Below are positions 57,927 through 64,000 of a stretch of 64,000 bases of DNA, piece by piece. The notes beneath the pieces are model-generated. The model saw only the letters and a program-made list of their open reading frames with translations. It ran no database searches and was not told where the DNA came from. Made by a program: the position numbers and the translations under genes. Where the stretch lies: assembly GCF_001420995.1 (NCBI RefSeq), contig NZ_CP012184.1:3208501-3272500 (forward strand). Reading direction: 5' to 3'. Position 1 is the stretch's first letter; each line of letters opens with the position of its first letter. This DNA is from Pseudonocardia sp. EC080619-01 (GTDB lineage: Bacteria; Actinomycetota; Actinomycetes; Mycobacteriales; Pseudonocardiaceae).

Positions 57927-58766
57927 TCAGGCGGCCAGGCGGTCGACGCGGCCGGGGCGCGGGCCGATCCGGCCTGTGCCGCCGGGGACGTCCAGGGCGG
58001 CGATCGCGTCCATCTCGTCGCCGGTCAGGGCGAAGCCTGCCAGGTCCCGGTTCTCCGCGATCCGCTCCGGGGTGTCGGACTTCGGCACCGCTACGGTCCC
58101 CCGCTGCAGGTGCCAGCGCAGCACCACCCGGGCCGGGGTGACGCCGTGCCGGCCGGCGATCGCCCGCAGGGCGGGCCCGCCAAGGACCGCGCCGCGGCCG
58201 AGCGGGCTCCACGCCCCTGTGACGATGCCGAGCGCCGCGTGCACCGCGTGCAGGTCCCGCTGCTGGTGGTGCGGGTGCAGCTCGACCTGGTTGACCGCGG
58301 GCGTCGTCCCGCCGAGGCCGCGCAGCCGGCGCAGGTGCGACGGCCGGAAGTTCGAGACCCCGATCGCGCGGGCCGCGCCGTCGGCGAGCAGTTCCTCCAT
58401 CGCGTCCCAGGTGCGCAGGCACGGCTCCAGCTCGTCGTTCGGCCAGTGCACGAGCAGCAGGTCGACGTGGTCCAGGCCGAGCCGGTCGAGGCTCTCGTGC
58501 GCGGAGCGGATCGCGTCCGCCCGGTCGCGGCCGACGTTCCACACCTTGCCGGTCACGAACAGCTCGGACCGGGACAGGCCGGATCCGGCGAGCGCGGCCC
58601 CCACCGCCGTCTCGTTGCCGTAGACCGCGGCGGTGTCGATGCTGCGGTAGCCGCGCGCGAGCGCCTCGGTCACCGCGGCGCGGGCGTCCCGGGACTCGGA
58701 CACGCCGAAGCCGAGGCGCGGCATCGTGGTGCCGTTGTTCAGGGTGATGGTGGCGTCCGGGTGCAC
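57927..58766 (-). CDS. Aldo/keto reductase
   Basis: 279 residues. The catalytic tetrad is complete: Asp44 (SIDTAAVYGNE), Tyr49, Lys74 (VTGKVW) and His107 (LLVHWP). The NADPH-binding C-terminal segment AVPKSDTPERIAENRD near 223 is typical. GTG at 58766 with GAGAGGA upstream is preferred; an upstream ATG at 58889 would add 41 residues of low-complexity sequence. It reduces an aldehyde or ketone with NADPH; substrate unknown. It converges on the repeat array. Confidence 0.9.
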   Translation of the reverse strand: MHPDATITLNNGTTMPRLGFGVSESRDARAAVTEALARGYRSIDTAAVYGNETAVGAALAGSGLSRSELFVTGKVWNVGRDRADAIRSAHESLDRLGLDHVDLLLVHWPNDELEPCLRTWDAMEELLADGAARAIGVSNFRPSHLRRLRGLGGTTPAVNQVELHPHHQQRDLHAVHAALGIVTGAWSPLGRGAVLGGPALRAIAGRHGVTPARVVLRWHLQRGTVAVPKSDTPERIAENRDLAGFALTGDEMDAIAALDVPGGTGRIGPRPGRVDRLAA

Positions 58767-58863
58767 CGGGGTCCTCTCGTCGTCGCACGGCGACGGCGGT
58801 GTCGCGGACTCGTCCCGGGTCAACGGGCCCGGCCGGACCCCGCGTTCCCGGTCGTGGGTCGCC

Positions 58864-59295
58864 TCACCGGTGGTCCGGGTCTCCTCCACCGGCGGCGCGC
58901 TCGTCGATCCGGGCCCGGATGCCCTCGTCGGAGCAGAACCCGCGCCGGGTGCGCTTCAGGCACAGCAGGCCGACCAGCCGTCCGGCCTCGACGACGGCGA
59001 GCCGGCGCCGCCCGGTGGCGGTCATCGTGTCCCAGGCCGTCCGCAGGTCCGCCGACGGCGCGACGACGCGCCCGGCCAGCGTCCCGGACGGCGCGGCGGG
59101 TGCGGCGGGGTCGGCGTCGTCGAGATCGGCCCGCTCGACCACGGAGAGCAGCACGCCGTCGTCGACGACCAGCAGGGCGTGCACCTTGGGGTTGCCGAAG
59201 AAGGTGTGCGCGTCCGCGACGGTGGTCGCCGGGCCGCACGTCTTGGGGAAGGTGTGCATGGCAGCACCGACGGAGGCGTCGACCAGGGTGTCCAT
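58864..59295 (-). CDS. CBS-domain-pair protein
   Basis: 143 residues containing two CBS motifs: FPKTCGPATTVADAHTFFGNPKVHALLVVDDGVLLSVVER near 16-55 and SADLRTAWDTMTATGRRRLAVVEAGRLVGLLCLKR near 82-115. Such stand-alone pairs bind adenine nucleotides and report energy state; partner unknown. The C-terminal tail has CSDEGIRARIDER. ATG at 59295 has AAGGAG upstream. Confidence 0.82.
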   Translation of the reverse strand: MDTLVDASVGAAMHTFPKTCGPATTVADAHTFFGNPKVHALLVVDDGVLLSVVERADLDDADPAAPAAPSGTLAGRVVAPSADLRTAWDTMTATGRRRLAVVEAGRLVGLLCLKRTRRGFCSDEGIRARIDERAAGGGDPDHR

Positions 59296-59360
59296 CGCGC
59301 TCCTTCCGTCCGTCGCCTCAGGTGTACCCGGGACGGGCCCGCACCGCACCCCCGCGTCGG

Positions 59361-59996
59361 TCACTCCGGGCGGAACACCGCGAGCGCATTCGCCAGCATC
59401 GCGTAGTAGCCGGTCAGCCACACCAGCGCGGCCAGGGTGTCGCGGCCCAGTACCTGCAGGGCCGTCGTGTACCGGTCGTCGTCGAGGTCGCGGGTGTCGA
59501 GCACCGTGCGGACGACGTCGAGGCCGGTCCGCTCGGCGTCGTCGAGCCCGTCCGGGACGACGCCGTCGAGCAACGCCTGCAGCTGGCCGCCCGACAGCCC
59601 GGTCTCCCGGCCCAGGCCCTCGTGCGACGCCCACTCGAAGGCGCTGCCGTGGTGCACGGCGACGGCGAGGACGGCGATCTCCCGCAGCCGCGGCGGGAGG
59701 TCGGCGTCGAAGCGGAGGGCCGCGCCGACCTGCTGGACGGCGTCACCGATCCGCGGCGAGAACAGCATCGGCCCGAACGGACCGAGCAGCCGCTCCCGGT
59801 CGTCGACCAGCGGGACCCGGGCCTGGGACCGGCGCGGGCCGGTCGCGATGCGGGCGTGCAGGGCGGCCCGCTCGTCGTCGAGGTCCGCGGGGTGCAGCGG
59901 CGCGGTCCGCGGCGGCCCGGACGGCCGGGGGCGGCCGCGCAGGTCGCCGGCGGGCCCCGCGGTGCGGGGGTCCGGGGTCACGGGATCGGTGCTCAC
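59361..59996 (-). CDS. Carboxymuconolactone decarboxylase (CMD/AhpD-fold) family protein
   Basis: 211 residues. A Pro-rich head of about 60 residues precedes the all-helical CMD domain: PRLREIAVLAVAVHHGSAFEWASHEGLGR near residue 112-140 contains the family E-x-x-x-H signature; no redox cysteine pair is present, so it is CMD-like rather than AhpD peroxidase-like. GTG at 59996 is the best start. Divergent from the MarR gene with only 25 bp between the starts, so the two share a promoter region and MarR may control both. Confidence 0.8.
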   Translation of the reverse strand: MSTDPVTPDPRTAGPAGDLRGRPRPSGPPRTAPLHPADLDDERAALHARIATGPRRSQARVPLVDDRERLLGPFGPMLFSPRIGDAVQQVGAALRFDADLPPRLREIAVLAVAVHHGSAFEWASHEGLGRETGLSGGQLQALLDGVVPDGLDDAERTGLDVVRTVLDTRDLDDDRYTTALQVLGRDTLAALVWLTGYYAMLANALAVFRPE

Positions 59997-60021
59997 ACCG
60001 ACGGACCCTACGATCGCGGGC

Positions 60022-60558
60022 GTGTCCCCGAGTCCCGATCCCGTACCTGACGGGTTCCTGCCCTTCACCGAGGTCGCGCTGGACCGGGCCGGGGAGCGGA
60101 TGCCGGGCATCGACCGGTCCGCGATGGCGATGGTGCTGATGCTGCACCGGGTCGCCTCCGCGATCGTCTACGACCTGGAGTCGACCGTGCACCGCCCGGC
60201 GGGCTGGAGCTGGTCGGCGTTCCGCCTGCTGTTCGCACTGTGGGTGGCCGGGGCGCAGGAGGCGGGGCGCTGCGCGGAGCTGGCCGGGATGAGCCGGGCG
60301 GCGGTGTCCGCGCTGGCCAAGACGCTGGAGGCGGGCGGTCTGGTGGAGCGCACCGGGGACCCGCGGGACCGCCGGACGGTGGTGCTCGGCCTGACCGCGG
60401 AGGGCACCGCGCGGCTGGAGGAGACGTTCGGCGCGCACAACCGGCGCGAGGCGGACTGGGCCGGGCTGCTCACCCCCGAGGAGCTCGCGACGCTGAACGG
60501 GCTGCTGGCCAAGCTGGCGGCCGCGGCGCAGGAGCAGGACTGGGTCCGGCGCCGCTGA
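60022..60558 (+). CDS. MarR family transcriptional regulator
   Basis: 178 residues. The winged helix is at about 75-140: RCAELAGMSRAAVSALAKTLEAGGLVERTGDPRDRR-type sequence, with the DPRDRR wing loop typical of MarR. Flanking helices form the dimer interface. GTG at 60022, no clear Shine-Dalgarno. It lies 91 bp before the homogentisate-type operon, whose promoter region holds a dyad (60600-60611) of the size MarR proteins bind; aromatic acids are common MarR ligands. Confidence 0.9.
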   Translation: MSPSPDPVPDGFLPFTEVALDRAGERMPGIDRSAMAMVLMLHRVASAIVYDLESTVHRPAGWSWSAFRLLFALWVAGAQEAGRCAELAGMSRAAVSALAKTLEAGGLVERTGDPRDRRTVVLGLTAEGTARLEETFGAHNRREADWAGLLTPEELATLNGLLAKLAAAAQEQDWVRRR

Positions 60559-60599
60559 CCCTGGTGTTCACGGGTCCGGCGCCGTACCGTGGCCGATGC

Positions 60600-60611
60600 T
60601 CAAAGGTTTGA
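60600..60611. promoter_or_regulatory. TCAAA-GG-TTTGA dyad, candidate MarR operator
   Basis: A perfect 5-bp inverted repeat around GG, in an AT-rich patch continuing TGATGATC, 37 bp before the metallo-hydrolase ATG (60649). GGAGGG at 60635-60640 is the ribosome-binding site. Confidence 0.55.
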
Positions 60612-60648
60612 TGATCTCCGTTCAGCGTCGTCCCGGAGGGTCCCCGCC

Positions 60649-61611
60649 ATGGCCAAGCCGTTCGCCTCGTCCGCCGACACCGCGGCCAAGGAGCAGACCC
60701 TCGAGGTGCTCGCCGACGGTGTCTACGCCCTGACGGCCGAGGGCGACCCGAACATCGGCGCGATCGAGGGCGAGGACTTCCTGGTCTGCTTCGAGGCCCT
60801 CGCGACCCCGGTGGCCGCCCGGAAGTGGCTGGCGAGGCTGCGGGAGCACACCCGCAAACCGGTCCGCTACCTGGTGCTCTCGCACTACCACGCGGTCCGC
60901 GTGCTGGGGGCGAGCGCGTTCGACGCGGAGACGATCGTCGCCCACGAGACGACCGCGGCACTCGTCGCGGAGCGGGGTCTGGAGGACTGGGAGTCGGAGT
61001 TCGCCCGGATGCCGCGGCTGGCCGAGTCCGCCGACTCGGTCCCCGGGCTGACCTGGCCGACGCTCACCTTCGCCGACCGCCTCACCATCGACCTGGGCGG
61101 CGACCGCGGCGAGCTCGTGCTCGCCCACCACGGGCGCGGGCACACCGAGGGCGACATCACCGCCTGGCTGCCCCGGCAGCGGATCCTGTTCGCCGGTGAC
61201 CTCGTCGAGGCCCAGGCCGCGCTCTACACCGGCGACGCGTTCCACCGGGAGTGGGCGGCGGGCACGCTGGACGCGGTGGCGGCGCTCGGCGCCGAGCAGC
61301 TCGTCGGCGGGCGCGGCGCGGTGAGCCGCGGCCGGTCCGAGGTCGACGCCGCGATCGCCCAGACCCGGCACTTCCTGCAGGTCATGATCGACGAGGTCGG
61401 CGCGGTGCAGCGGCGCGGGGGCACGCTCCGGCAGGCGTTCGAGGCCACCCACGCCGCCCTCGTCGACGACTACGGGCACTGGCCGATCTTCGAGCACTGC
61501 CTGCCCTTCGACGTCTCCCGGCTCTGGGACGAGCTCGCCGGGATCGAGCGTCCGGTGATCTGGACGGCCGAACGCGACCGGGAGGTCTGGGCGCAGCTGC
61601 AGGAGTCCTGA
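60649..61611 (+). CDS. MBL-fold metallo-hydrolase with incomplete HxHxDH motif
   Basis: 320 residues. Metallo-beta-lactamase fold: VYALTAEGDPNIGAIEGEDFLVCFEAL near residue 25-51, metal-binding loop at 77-84 reading LSHYHAVR (His79, His81, but Val83 and Arg84 where the usual DH stands), AHHGRGHTEGDITAWLPRQRILFAGDL near 162-185 with further His and Asp. The second metal site is therefore probably lost or rearranged. First gene of the operon with the FAD monooxygenase and homogentisate dioxygenase; it may open a lactone or hydrolyse a pathway thioester (inference). Confidence 0.85.
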   Translation: MAKPFASSADTAAKEQTLEVLADGVYALTAEGDPNIGAIEGEDFLVCFEALATPVAARKWLARLREHTRKPVRYLVLSHYHAVRVLGASAFDAETIVAHETTAALVAERGLEDWESEFARMPRLAESADSVPGLTWPTLTFADRLTIDLGGDRGELVLAHHGRGHTEGDITAWLPRQRILFAGDLVEAQAALYTGDAFHREWAAGTLDAVAALGAEQLVGGRGAVSRGRSEVDAAIAQTRHFLQVMIDEVGAVQRRGGTLRQAFEATHAALVDDYGHWPIFEHCLPFDVSRLWDELAGIERPVIWTAERDREVWAQLQES

Positions 61612-61613
61612 CC

Positions 61614-63308
61614 GTGTGGCGGCACGAGCCCGTCGTCGTGGTCGGTGCGGGTCCGGTCGGCCAGACGACGGCGCTGCTGCTCGCCCGCTGGGGTGTCCCG
61701 TCGGTCGTGCTGGACCGGCGGCCCGGGCGCGACGCCGTCGGCTCCCGGGCGATCTGCCAGCACCGCGACGTCCTCGACGTGTGGGAGTCGGTCGGGGCGG
61801 GCCGCCGGATCGCCGACGCCGGCGTCACCTGGACCACCGCACGGACCTACCACCGCGGGACCGAGCTGTTCGCCCAGACCTTCAGCTCCCCCGGACGGTC
61901 GCCCTTCCCGCCGTTCGTCAACGTGTCGCAGTGCCGCACCGAGCAGGAGCTCGACCGCTGCATCGCCGCGGAACCCCTGATCGACGTGCGGTGGGACGCG
62001 CCCGTCACCGCGGTCACGCAGACCGCGGACGGGGTCGCGGTCCGCGCGGGCGGTGCGGAGGTCCGCGGCTCGTACGCCGTGGTGTGCGCGGGGGCCCGCA
62101 GCGACGATCTGCGCCGGCAGCTCGGGGTGTCCTTCGACGGCCACAGCTTCGACGACCGCTTCCTGATCTGCGACGTGCGCGCCGACCTGCCGCACCGGGC
62201 CGACGAGCGGCACTTCCACTTCGACCCGGAGTGGAACCCCGGCCGCCAGGTGCTCGTGCACCCGTGCCCCGACTCGACGTTCCGCATCGACTGGCAGGTC
62301 CCGGCCGGGTACGACCTCGCCGCCGAGACCGCGTCCGGCGCGCTCGACGCCCGCATCCGGCAGGTCGTGGGCGACGTCCCGTACGAGCTGGTGTGGTCGT
62401 CGGTGTACCGCTTCCACTCGCGCGTCGCGGACCGGATGCGGTGCGGCCGGGTGCTGCTGGCCGGGGACGCCGCGCACCTGGTGTCGCCGTTCGGGGCGCG
62501 CGGGCTGAACTCCGGGGTCGCCGACGCCGAGAACGCCGCCTGGAAGATCGCCTGGGCGGGGTTCGGCCGGGCGCCCGCGGAGCTGCTGGAGAGCTACCAC
62601 GACGAGCGGCACGCCGCCGCCGTCGAGAACGTCGCGGTGACGACGGCGACGATGGACTTCCTCGTCCCACCCGATCCCGGCCGGGCCCGGCACCGCGCCG
62701 ACGTGCTGGCCCGGGCCGCGACGGACCCGGAGGCCCGCGCGCTCGTCGACTCCGGACGGCTGTCCGAGCCGTTCTGGTACGTCGGCTCGCCGCTGACCAC
62801 CGCGGACCGCTCCCGCCCGTTCGCCGGACGCCCGCCGCGCGGGCAGGTGCCGCCCGCCGGCCCGGGGATCCTGGTCCCCGACGCCCCGGTGACCCTGCCC
62901 GACGGCACGACGACGCGGCTGCGCGCGCTGGCCCGGGACGGGTTCCTGCTGCTCACCGCGCCCGGCGCCGACACCGGAGTCGCCACGGCGGCAGCCGCCG
63001 CCGCACCCGGCCCGGCCACGACCCTGCCGATGACACCGGCGTCACCACGGTCGGGCAGCACGCTGCGGCCCGCCGCGGGGCCGGGACGTGCATCCCGGCC
63101 GGGGGGCGCGGGGGAGCACGCCGACCTCACCGGTGTGCTCGGTGCCCGGCCCGGCGAGGTGTGGGTCGTCCGCCCGGACGCGCACGTCGCCGCCGTCCTC
63201 CACCGGCCGACCCGCGACGACCTCGCGGTCGCACTCGCCCGCGCCACCGCGCGGGCCGTCCCCTCAGGAGAGGAGCACTCCGATGGCGTACTACCGCAGC
63301 GTCGGTGA
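61614..63308 (+). CDS. FAD-dependent aromatic monooxygenase (PheA/TfdB/MhpA-like)
   Basis: 564 residues. N-terminal Rossmann FAD motif VVVVGAGPVGQTTALLLARWG (GxGxxG), VLDRRPG with Glu/Asp-type end of strand 2, SRAICQHRDVLDVWESVG near residue 43; the DG-type motif is replaced by CAGARSD near 157; second FAD motif LLAGDAAHLVSPFGARGLNSGVADAENAAWK near 280. The C-terminal about 170 residues are thioredoxin-like with an Ala/Pro-rich, poorly conserved insertion (about 450-500). Its place before homogentisate dioxygenase suggests it hydroxylates a phenylacetate-type ring to homogentisate. GTG start two bases after the MBL stop; the end overlaps the next gene by 26 bp. Confidence 0.88.
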   Translation: MWRHEPVVVVGAGPVGQTTALLLARWGVPSVVLDRRPGRDAVGSRAICQHRDVLDVWESVGAGRRIADAGVTWTTARTYHRGTELFAQTFSSPGRSPFPPFVNVSQCRTEQELDRCIAAEPLIDVRWDAPVTAVTQTADGVAVRAGGAEVRGSYAVVCAGARSDDLRRQLGVSFDGHSFDDRFLICDVRADLPHRADERHFHFDPEWNPGRQVLVHPCPDSTFRIDWQVPAGYDLAAETASGALDARIRQVVGDVPYELVWSSVYRFHSRVADRMRCGRVLLAGDAAHLVSPFGARGLNSGVADAENAAWKIAWAGFGRAPAELLESYHDERHAAAVENVAVTTATMDFLVPPDPGRARHRADVLARAATDPEARALVDSGRLSEPFWYVGSPLTTADRSRPFAGRPPRGQVPPAGPGILVPDAPVTLPDGTTTRLRALARDGFLLLTAPGADTGVATAAAAAAPGPATTLPMTPASPRSGSTLRPAAGPGRASRPGGAGEHADLTGVLGARPGEVWVVRPDAHVAAVLHRPTRDDLAVALARATARAVPSGEEHSDGVLPQRR

Positions 63309-64000
63309 CGTCCCGCCGAAGCGGCACACCCAGCACCGCCGGCCCGACGGGGGCCTCTATGCGGAGGAGTTGATGGGGGAGGAGGGGTTCTCCTCGGACT
63401 CGTCGTTGCTCTATCACCGCGGGGTGCCCTCGGCGATCGTGGACGCGTCGCCGTGGGAGCTGCCCGACCAGTCGTTGAGCGAGAACCGGCCCCTGGTCCC
63501 GCGGCACCTGCGGTTGCACACCCTGGGCGCGCAGGACTGGAAGGCGGTGGACGCGGTGACGGGGCGGCGCCTGGTGCTGGGCAACGCCGACGTGCGGCTC
63601 TCCTACGTCGTGGCGGGCGAGGCCTCGCCGCTGTACCGCAATGCGGTGGGCGACGAGTGCGTCTACGTCGAGTCGGGTGCGGCGAGGGTGGAGACGGTGT
63701 TCGGCACGCTGCGGGCCGGCGCGGGGGACTACGTGGTACTGCCGCGGGCGACGACGCACCGGTGGGTCCCGGAGGGATCCGAGCCGGTGCGGCTGTACGC
63801 GATCGAGGCGAGTTCGCACATCGCACCGCCGAAGCGGTACCTGTCGCGGTTCGGGCAGCTGCTCGAGCACGCCCCGTACTGCGAGCGGGACCTGCACGGC
63901 CCGGGGGAGCCGTTGCTGGTCGAGGGCACCGATGTGGAGGTGCTGGTCAAGCACCGCGGTGGCGGGTCCGGGATCACGGGGACCCGGTACGTGGTGCCGG
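63283..64000 (+). CDS. hmgA: Homogentisate 1,2-dioxygenase, N-terminal part (truncated by window edge)
   Basis: First 239 codons; the rest lies beyond the window. The opening MAYYRSVGDVPPKRHTQHR and YAEELMGEEGFSSDSSLLYHRG are those of actinobacterial homogentisate dioxygenases, followed by the first cupin domain (ECVYVESGAARVETVFGTLRAGAGDYVVLPRATTHRWV near 125-165). The iron ligands lie in the missing C-terminal cupin. It cleaves homogentisate, from tyrosine or phenylacetates, to maleylacetoacetate. AGGAGAGGAG precedes ATG. Acetoacetate from this route could be used by the AacS gene at 11583. Confidence 0.9.
   Translation, partial: MAYYRSVGDVPPKRHTQHRRPDGGLYAEELMGEEGFSSDSSLLYHRGVPSAIVDASPWELPDQSLSENRPLVPRHLRLHTLGAQDWKAVDAVTGRRLVLGNADVRLSYVVAGEASPLYRNAVGDECVYVESGAARVETVFGTLRAGAGDYVVLPRATTHRWVPEGSEPVRLYAIEASSHIAPPKRYLSRFGQLLEHAPYCERDLHGPGEPLLVEGTDVEVLVKHRGGGSGITGTRYVVP

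Overview
The window is one continuous stretch of very GC-rich DNA (codon third positions almost all G or C, many GTG starts, ATGA/GTGA start-stop overlaps). Its gene content is that of a filamentous actinobacterium: a complete yrbE/mce lipid-import cluster, OtsAB trehalose synthesis, many TetR/LuxR/GntR/MarR regulators, LLM flavin/F420 oxidoreductases, a cytochrome P450 with its own ferredoxin, and actinobacterial-type homogentisate dioxygenase. A Pseudonocardiales (Pseudonocardia-like) chromosome is my inference; no rRNA gene fixes it. No phage, integrase, transposase or CRISPR array was seen.

Layout. 1-8.4 kb: truncated zinc-type ABC lipoprotein (minus), LacI regulator, MOSC protein, a GT51 transglycosylase with a long Pro-rich head, then otsB-otsA and a ThrE-like exporter (minus). 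8.5-9.5 kb: tRNA-Thr(TGU) followed by a less GC-rich patch with a small secreted Cys-rich protein. 9.7-15.7 kb: LLM oxidoreductase, SDR, acetoacetyl-CoA synthetase, second LLM protein, alpha/beta hydrolase, SRPBCC protein. 16-32.8 kb: GAF-LuxR regulator, small membrane protein, and the mce operon (two permeases, ATPase, six Mce proteins, an MMPL protein, a parvulin-type prolyl isomerase, a 70-residue membrane protein). 32.8-45.8 kb: lipoprotein, an unusual membrane-tailed ABC ATPase, two small membrane proteins, acyl-CoA synthetase, SCP2-like protein, alcohol and aldehyde dehydrogenases, P450-ferredoxin-reductase, TetR, acyl-CoA dehydrogenase, HAD dehalogenase. 45.8-54.3 kb: lutCBA, gamma carbonic anhydrase, FadR-type GntR, MFS transporter, M20 amidohydrolase, PucR. 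54.3-57.2 kb: TetR, acyl-CoA dehydrogenase and phosphotransferase. 57.2-57.9 kb: a gene-free array of degenerate 19-bp repeats. 57.9-64 kb: aldo/keto reductase, CBS protein, CMD-like protein, MarR, and an operon ending in truncated homogentisate dioxygenase.

The most interesting signal is regulatory. A compound GC-rich motif of about 40 bp (C-run, 2-6 nt, G-run; then usually GAACC; then a second C-run/G-run pair) stands 32-101 bp before six separate transcription units between 17.8 and 45.2 kb, always in the same orientation relative to its gene: the mce operon, the odd ABC ATPase, the acyl-CoA synthetase, SCP2-ADH-ALDH, P450-ferredoxin-reductase, and an acyl-CoA dehydrogenase. Together these could import a hydrophobic substrate (Mce/MMPL), hydroxylate it (P450), oxidise alcohol to aldehyde to acid (ADH, ALDH), activate it to a CoA thioester and begin beta-oxidation. 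This looks like one undescribed regulon; the GAF-LuxR regulator next to the mce operon is the leading candidate controller.

Other local regulator-operator pairs are visible: a double TGGTC-N-GACCA operator before lutABC with a FadR-type GntR nearby; a TGGCTAAT dyad between a TetR gene and its acyl-CoA dehydrogenase; a pair of TGTGC-N4-GCACA dyads between the MFS and M20 genes; and a TCAAA-GG-TTTGA dyad before the homogentisate operon beside a MarR gene. All motif comparisons were made by eye.
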